NCBI GenBank assembly: GCA_015680685.1
Contig: MNCI01023951.1
Location: forward strand, 62,001 to 126,000
Direction: 5' to 3'
DNA from: Gnetum montanum
Lineage: Eukaryota > Streptophyta > Gnetopsida > Gnetales > Gnetaceae
DNA length: 64,000 nucleotides
Shown: in pieces, positions 59,223-64,000 of the stretch
Numbering within the stretch: position 1 is the first letter of the stretch
How the letters are laid out: each line of letters starts with the position of its first letter
Notes under the pieces: model-generated
Seen by the model: the letters and a program-made list of their open reading frames with translations, nothing else
Databases searched by the model: none
What the model was told of the DNA's origin: nothing
Made by a program: the position numbers and the translations under genes

Positions 59223-60128
59223 ATGGCGAGTTCTTCCAGAAGACCAACTCTAGGTTCTAATTCTACTTTCTCATATATTCAACGTTTATCTAACTATTGC
59301 TCCTCCTTGAATGCTAGTATGTTGCCACCACCTCCATGCCAAAAATATTTCTATCCCAAATCCTCCTTGAACACGTTTGAATCATTCCAATCTATGCATT
59401 TTAGTGAGTGTGATCCCGGTATCACTGGTTCTGGCCTTCGTCCAGTCGCTCTTACTTTTTTTGACCCAGGGGAGGTAGATAAGTGGAAAAAAGAAGGTTA
59501 TCAATATATCCATCTTGCTGAAATTGCTATCCATCTACATCCACACTTTAATTATAGACTCAAGAAGCCCTACTGGATTGCTTTGATAGATAGGAGATTT
59601 AAATCGTTTCAAGAAGCCATTATAACACAAGCAAAAGGTAGATTAGTATCAGATGCTTTAATTATAACTATTCCTAACTTTACTCCTTCTCTTTCTGATC
59701 TGCATTTATTTAATAGTTTAATGCTTATTACATATATTCCTGTTGACATTATAGACCGTAGTGTTTATTGCACGATAGGTACTAGATTAAGTTTTAAGTT
59801 ATTTATTTCAGTTAGTATTCAAACCCTTCTACTGTTTGGCCAACAAGCTCTTTCTATTGGTTCAACAAATTTAGAATACGGGACACAGATTAATACAGAG
59901 GATCTCCCAATCCATAGGCTCTTCCCAGACCTAGAAGATCCATTAGAAGAATACTATGAACAAAAAAGACCCAAAAAGTCTTTGTTCAGATCATCATCCA
60001 AATCTCGAAGATATTATGTACAGTTACAACCACCAAAACTCTTACCTTATGATCCATTGGATCCCAAACCTATTAAACCAACAAAACCATTACTCCTGTT
60101 TAAAAAGAAATCATCTTATGAAAAATAG
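59223..60128 (+). pseudogene. Pararetroviral movement protein, right copy
   Basis: This is a 301-codon open frame from ATG 59223. After a Ser-rich N-terminus, the block YQYIHLAEIAIHLHPHF, then IALIDRRFKSFQEAII and LIITIPNFTPSLSDLHLF, shows the beta-rich core pattern of the 30K movement protein superfamily (conserved Asp in LIDRR and the IPNFTPSLSD turn). These proteins move virus through plasmodesmata. The TAG that ends it (60126-60128) is also in the left copy, and the next frame (60147) is in phase, so the ancestor probably had one polyprotein. Confidence 0.8.
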
Positions 60129-61536
60129 GAAGAAAAAATCCAAAAAATGGGAAAAATGTTCAAAGAACTAGGTATCACTTTAGATCCTAGGAGAGTCATT
60201 AAACAGAAGGGAGAAAAATCAGTAACCATTACCGAACAATCAGAAACAGATCAAAAAGGAAAAATCGTTCTAGAAGATGCCTATACATCTAGTTTTGAAG
60301 ATGATGTGTCATGCTCAAGTAAACCATCACAAAGTTGTACACATAAGAATCTACATAAGGTAGATCATGACATTAGGTGTGTTGAGTGTGATGAGTTATT
60401 AAGGATCAACATGAATACGGAAGAACCAAAAGAAGTAGCACATATGGTGCAATATAAAACATCAGTAGAACAACCTTCTGACGTCATTAAACTTTACAAC
60501 TGGACTAACCATAAGTTATCCTATGTTAGTGACCAGAACTTGATGACATATGCAGAAGTAAAAGAGGTACAAAAAGATGTAAAATATTTGCATAAAATAT
60601 GGGTTCCTAAAACAAAAATAGAGAATTCTAAGAAGAAAGAAAAGAAAAAGAATCCTACCGATTTAGAAGGTCTTTATATAGATTCACCACCAATTACTCC
60701 TCCTAAGGAAAGAAAGAAGAAATCAACAACAACTTATGTACCAAAAAGACGACCCGTGCATACAATTCCAAAATCTGAAAAAGGGAAAAAAGAGGAGGAA
60801 GAAATTAATGCTAACGAAGAGGATAATGAAACTCTGTATATCGGTAGTGAAGGATCTTTAGATGATGAAGAGAAAAAATTACTGACAAAACAAGGTATGA
60901 TCTTCCAAGATCCTAAAGACTTAACAGCTATGCAAATCCGAAAGACGTCGGAGAAGCCACCACCATATTTTAGTATGGACAACAAGTCAATTAGAGAAAG
61001 ACAAAAAGAGATTGATAAAATTAGTGGCTTTATCTCTAGAAAAATTGTCTTAGAAAAGAAAACATATGAACATGCCATACTTAATGCAACATTAAATTTC
61101 GAAGGTATGTTGAAGCGTTGGTGGAATTTCATAGAGGCTCCCATACGTAAAAAGTTATTAAATAACCCGCATGTTATTTTCTTAAACGCCATCACTAAAG
61201 AATTCTTAGGTAACAAAGTTGATAGGGATAGTGCATATAGGACTTTGTTTTATAGTTCAAGATTACACAAAATCCAGGACATGTCTCCATTCCTTGACAT
61301 CATGGAAGAATGGTATTGCTATGGAAAACTCATACATGACATAGGTGCAAAAGAACATCTCTTAGGATGTCTTCCAACACCTTTTGCGAGTTATTATCGA
61401 GCTCAACTTCAACATGAAGAAAAGGATCTCGAGGAAATGAGTTTTAGTGCCATCCGTCACTTCCTTGAAAAAGTCACAAGGGATCTGTGTGTCCAGCAAA
61501 AAAAATAGAAATTAGTAGGATCTTTAACTAAATAAA
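60129..61536 (+). pseudogene. Pararetroviral capsid region, right copy
   Basis: The open frame is 60147-61508, in phase with the movement protein. It has the same Cys/His cluster at residues 64-81 as the left copy, the charged middle (EKGKKEEEEINANEEDNE) and the helical tail. A private TAG at 61506-61508 (CAG in the left copy) precedes a shared TAA at 61534-61536, after which the frame stays readable (LCLEMCPEDNFGQLIKN). The ORF end is therefore probably damage, not a true gene end. Confidence 0.75.
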
Positions 61537-62597
61537 TAGGTAAAGATTTATGTTTAGAAATGTGTCCTGAAGATAATTTTGGACAGCTAATTAAGAATAG
61601 AAAACAACTGTCTGAGCCATGTGTATGTAAACCTACACAACGTACATCACAGAAATATACTAAACGAAATACGGTTAGGAAAAGAAAATTCTAGCCAAAA
61701 ATCAAACGCAAGAATTGACCACAAAAACCTTTTAAAGGTATGTTTAAACAAAAACAAGGGCCATATAAAAACAAGGAAGTTAGATGTTTCATTTGTTTAG
61801 GGAAGTATTATTCTAGCCAATGTCCAAAGAAGGATAATCATTCTCAACGCATCAATTTCATTGAAACAATGAAAATTACGGAAGATGATTTTTTCCTAAC
61901 ATATCATTCTGACTTATCATTTTCAAATGGGGATATTTACTTAGAGTCTTCAGATCAATATTCCAGTGAAATGGAATTTGAAGACATTCCTGATTACCAT
62001 AATGAGCTAGGCACTGTAGATTATGACATAGATTCTTCAGGATATATGTATCATATTTATATGAATGAAGAATCAGAGAGTGATGATCTCTATGAAAAAT
62101 ATCCAACATATTCTATGTTAAAAAGCCAACTACGCCAATTAGAAAAGAAATGGCAAAAAGTTCATTTAGAAGACTTACATAAATTTAGGGCCTACAAACA
62201 CAAAGTAAAATCTAAACGGAATGAGATAGAAACACATAAGCAAATGCTTGAAGAATCATTTGGTATATATCAAGATTCCCAGAACCCAAATGTAGTAGAG
62301 TTTGAAGATGAAACACAAACACCACATAATGAAGCTAGAGAAGTTACACCAGACGTACAAACTTCTATGTGGTGACAGTTTCACATCAAACAACTCAAGA
62401 AGTATCTCCAACAGGCCTCAGAGGAACTTGAACACTTAGAACAACAAGAAGAGAGTTGGCAACAAGCAGAATATGAGAAGGAAACAAAACAGGTAAGCGT
62501 AATTCTAGAAGTAAACTGTAATACTTCACGACCAATCTTACCTGCATGTTCTTTTACTATATCATGGCCTAGATATCATAAGTATCAAATAGATTGT
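61537..62597 (+). pseudogene. Zinc knuckle and acidic linker, right copy
   Basis: A basic region (KPTQRTSQKYTKRN) and the shared TAG at 61692-61694 come first, then the knuckle at about 61782-61820. In this copy the His position is Tyr, while both first Cys and the last Cys are kept. The acidic linker (61860-62375) matches the left copy and ends at a private TGA. Phase is the same as the upstream capsid frame. Confidence 0.75.
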
Positions 62598-63068
62598 TTG
62601 TTTGACACAGGCGCAGAGGTATCTCTTGCTAGAGAAGAAACAATTCCGCTTTGTTTTTGGGAAGACAAGGAACCATCTCATATTTCCTTTAACACCCAAA
62701 AAAGGTTATTAACAAAGCAAGCCAAGTTACCTATTTTAATGCCTGATAGAAAAATAGTTTATTTTATAGTCTGTCAATTTCCTTTACCATCTTATGATTG
62801 TTTAATAGGATCAGACAATTTACAAAATTTTGACATTACTATTACTAAACAATCTATCCAATTAGATCAATATAAGTTTGCTAGGATAAACGCTAGACAA
62901 CAGTTTAAACATCAAAAAACCCAAAAATATAACCAAAAAAGAGAAACTTGGATTGTCAACCAAATAGAAAAACATCAACCAAGTTTTGAAGACATAAAAA
63001 ATCAATTATTCCAATTTGCAAATGATGACCCTACTATTTTTCGTCACAAGAAAGAACATTGGTGTTAG
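62598..63068 (+). pseudogene. Pararetroviral aspartic protease, right copy
   Basis: The active site FDTGAEVSLAREE has the canonical D-T-G-A. PSYDCLIGSDNLQ follows. The frame is continuous with the linker; the apparent start codon is TTG and not real. A TAG at 63066-63068 (CAG in the left copy) ends the open stretch. Confidence 0.88.
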
Positions 63069-64000
63069 ATTGAATTACAAGATGGAGTAAAAGTAAAAGC
63101 TACTGCACAACATATAGGAATGTCACCTAGTCTCAGAAAAGAATGTGAATTAGAGATTCAAGAATATTTACAAAGAGGTTTAATCCAACCGAGCACCAGT
63201 ATGTTTGCTTGCGTCACTTTCTTTGTAAACAAACGAGCCGAATTAGTCAGAGGAAAAAATGATTAGTGGTTAATTATAAACCTCTGAATGATATTATTAA
63301 ATCAGTCCAACATCCCATTCCAAACAAAGACGATTTATTTCAAAAACTACCACATACTAATATTTATTCCAAATTTGATTTAAAATCAGGGTTTTGGTAG
63401 ATCCAGGTTCAGGAATCTGATCGTTGGAAAACGGCATTCACAGTACCCGACGGATTATATGAATGGAATGTCTTACAGTTCGGCATCAAAACTGCACTGT
63501 CCATTTTCCAAAAGATGATGGACTCCATTTTCCATTCTTATCTGTTTATATTAGCCTATATAGATGACATTTTAGTTCTTAGTAAATCAGTACAAGAACA
63601 TATAGAGCATTTACGCATTTTTTCTGACCTTATAGGTAAAAACGGTCTTGTCCTTTCACAAACAAAGATGAAGATTGGACAATCTAACATAGAGTTTTTA
63701 GGTTTAGAAATCTCTGCCAGTATTATAAAATTACAACCACATATAATACAAAGTATTATTAAGTTTCCTGATATCTTAGAAAATAAGGTCCAGATACAAC
63801 GATTTTTAGGCTGCATTAACTATGTTTCTGGTTTTTTTAAAGATATAGCTAAGGAACGTGATGTGTTAAATGTATTATTACAAAAACATTCTCCTCCATG
63901 GACCAATGCATGCACTGAGGCTGTCAAGAAGATCAAACAAGCTTGCCAAGAATTACCTCCATTATTTCTCCCAGGAGAAGGTAAGTTTATCCTTGAAATC
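63069..64000 (+). pseudogene. Pararetroviral RT and start of RNase H, right copy
   Basis: RT blocks FDLKSGFW, IFQKMMDSIF and YIDDILVLS (about 63557-63583) are present. Damage: one A fewer than the left copy in the A run at about 63254-63259, which shifts the frame and brings a TAG into phase, and a TAG at about 63400 in the FDLKSGFW block. The window ends in RNase H (GEGKFILE). Confidence 0.88.

Larger units (their letters stand above)
59049..64000 (+). mobile_element. Endogenous pararetrovirus, right copy (runs off window)
   Basis: The right copy is an inverted copy of the left provirus starting just before the PBS. It keeps the movement protein that the left copy lost, then capsid, zinc knuckle, protease and RT into RNase H at the window edge. 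Its arm aligns base by base with the left arm over about 4.9 kb. It has stops and a one-base loss before RT and is defective. Confidence 0.9.

Overview
This is a gene-poor stretch of a large plant nuclear genome. It consists almost entirely of decayed Ty3/gypsy LTR retrotransposons and an endogenous plant pararetrovirus (family Caulimoviridae). The retrotransposon primer-binding site fits plant tRNA-Asn and the pararetrovirus one fits initiator tRNA-Met. Nearly all stop codons look like C-to-T decay of CAG, CAA or CGA, as in methylated repeats. The nested, heavily decayed state suggests a gymnosperm or another large-genome plant, but I cannot name a species. I see no intact host gene, no rRNA or tRNA gene and no CRISPR array.

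Layout. (1) 1 to about 6540, + strand: element E1, the 3' part of a Tat-like Ty3/gypsy element (RT, RNase H, second archaeal-type RNase H, integrase, degenerate 30-bp repeats, 3' LTR). (2) About 32040 down to 6805, - strand: element E2, related to E1, split in its RNase H by E3. (3) 8962-19789, - strand: element E3, another Ty3/gypsy type with both LTRs, PBS, polypurine tract and a 5-bp target duplication; the two halves of E2 read through the insertion exactly. (4) 35582-37376: a third LTR of the E3 kind, apparently solitary, with an assembly gap inside. (5) 37490-38450: a CpG-retaining island unlike the rest. (6) About 40140-52871, + strand: element E5, closely related to E2, with LTR, 28-nt tRNA-Asn PBS, gag, protease, an 85-bp tandem array, then RT and RNase H. 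(7) 52872-64000: two pararetrovirus copies head to head, inserted in the RNase H of E5. The left copy is a complete but broken unit; the right copy runs off the window.

The main discovery candidate is a spliced gene on the opposite strand of both E2 and E5, in the same place (between protease and RT). The two copies (about 23944-27527 on + and 50729-46304 on -) are recognisably homologous over at least six exons and share intron positions, including one phase-1 intron. An intron-bearing gene can survive retrotransposition only if it is antisense to the genomic RNA, which is what is seen. It therefore looks like an inherited antisense accessory gene of this retrotransposon lineage.

The pararetrovirus has movement protein, capsid region, zinc knuckle, protease and RT-RNase H in one ancestral reading frame, followed by an overlapping 318-codon ORF of unknown function, then a TATA box and poly(A) signal. 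The two inverted copies share three stop triplets, so they probably arose from one already damaged copy.
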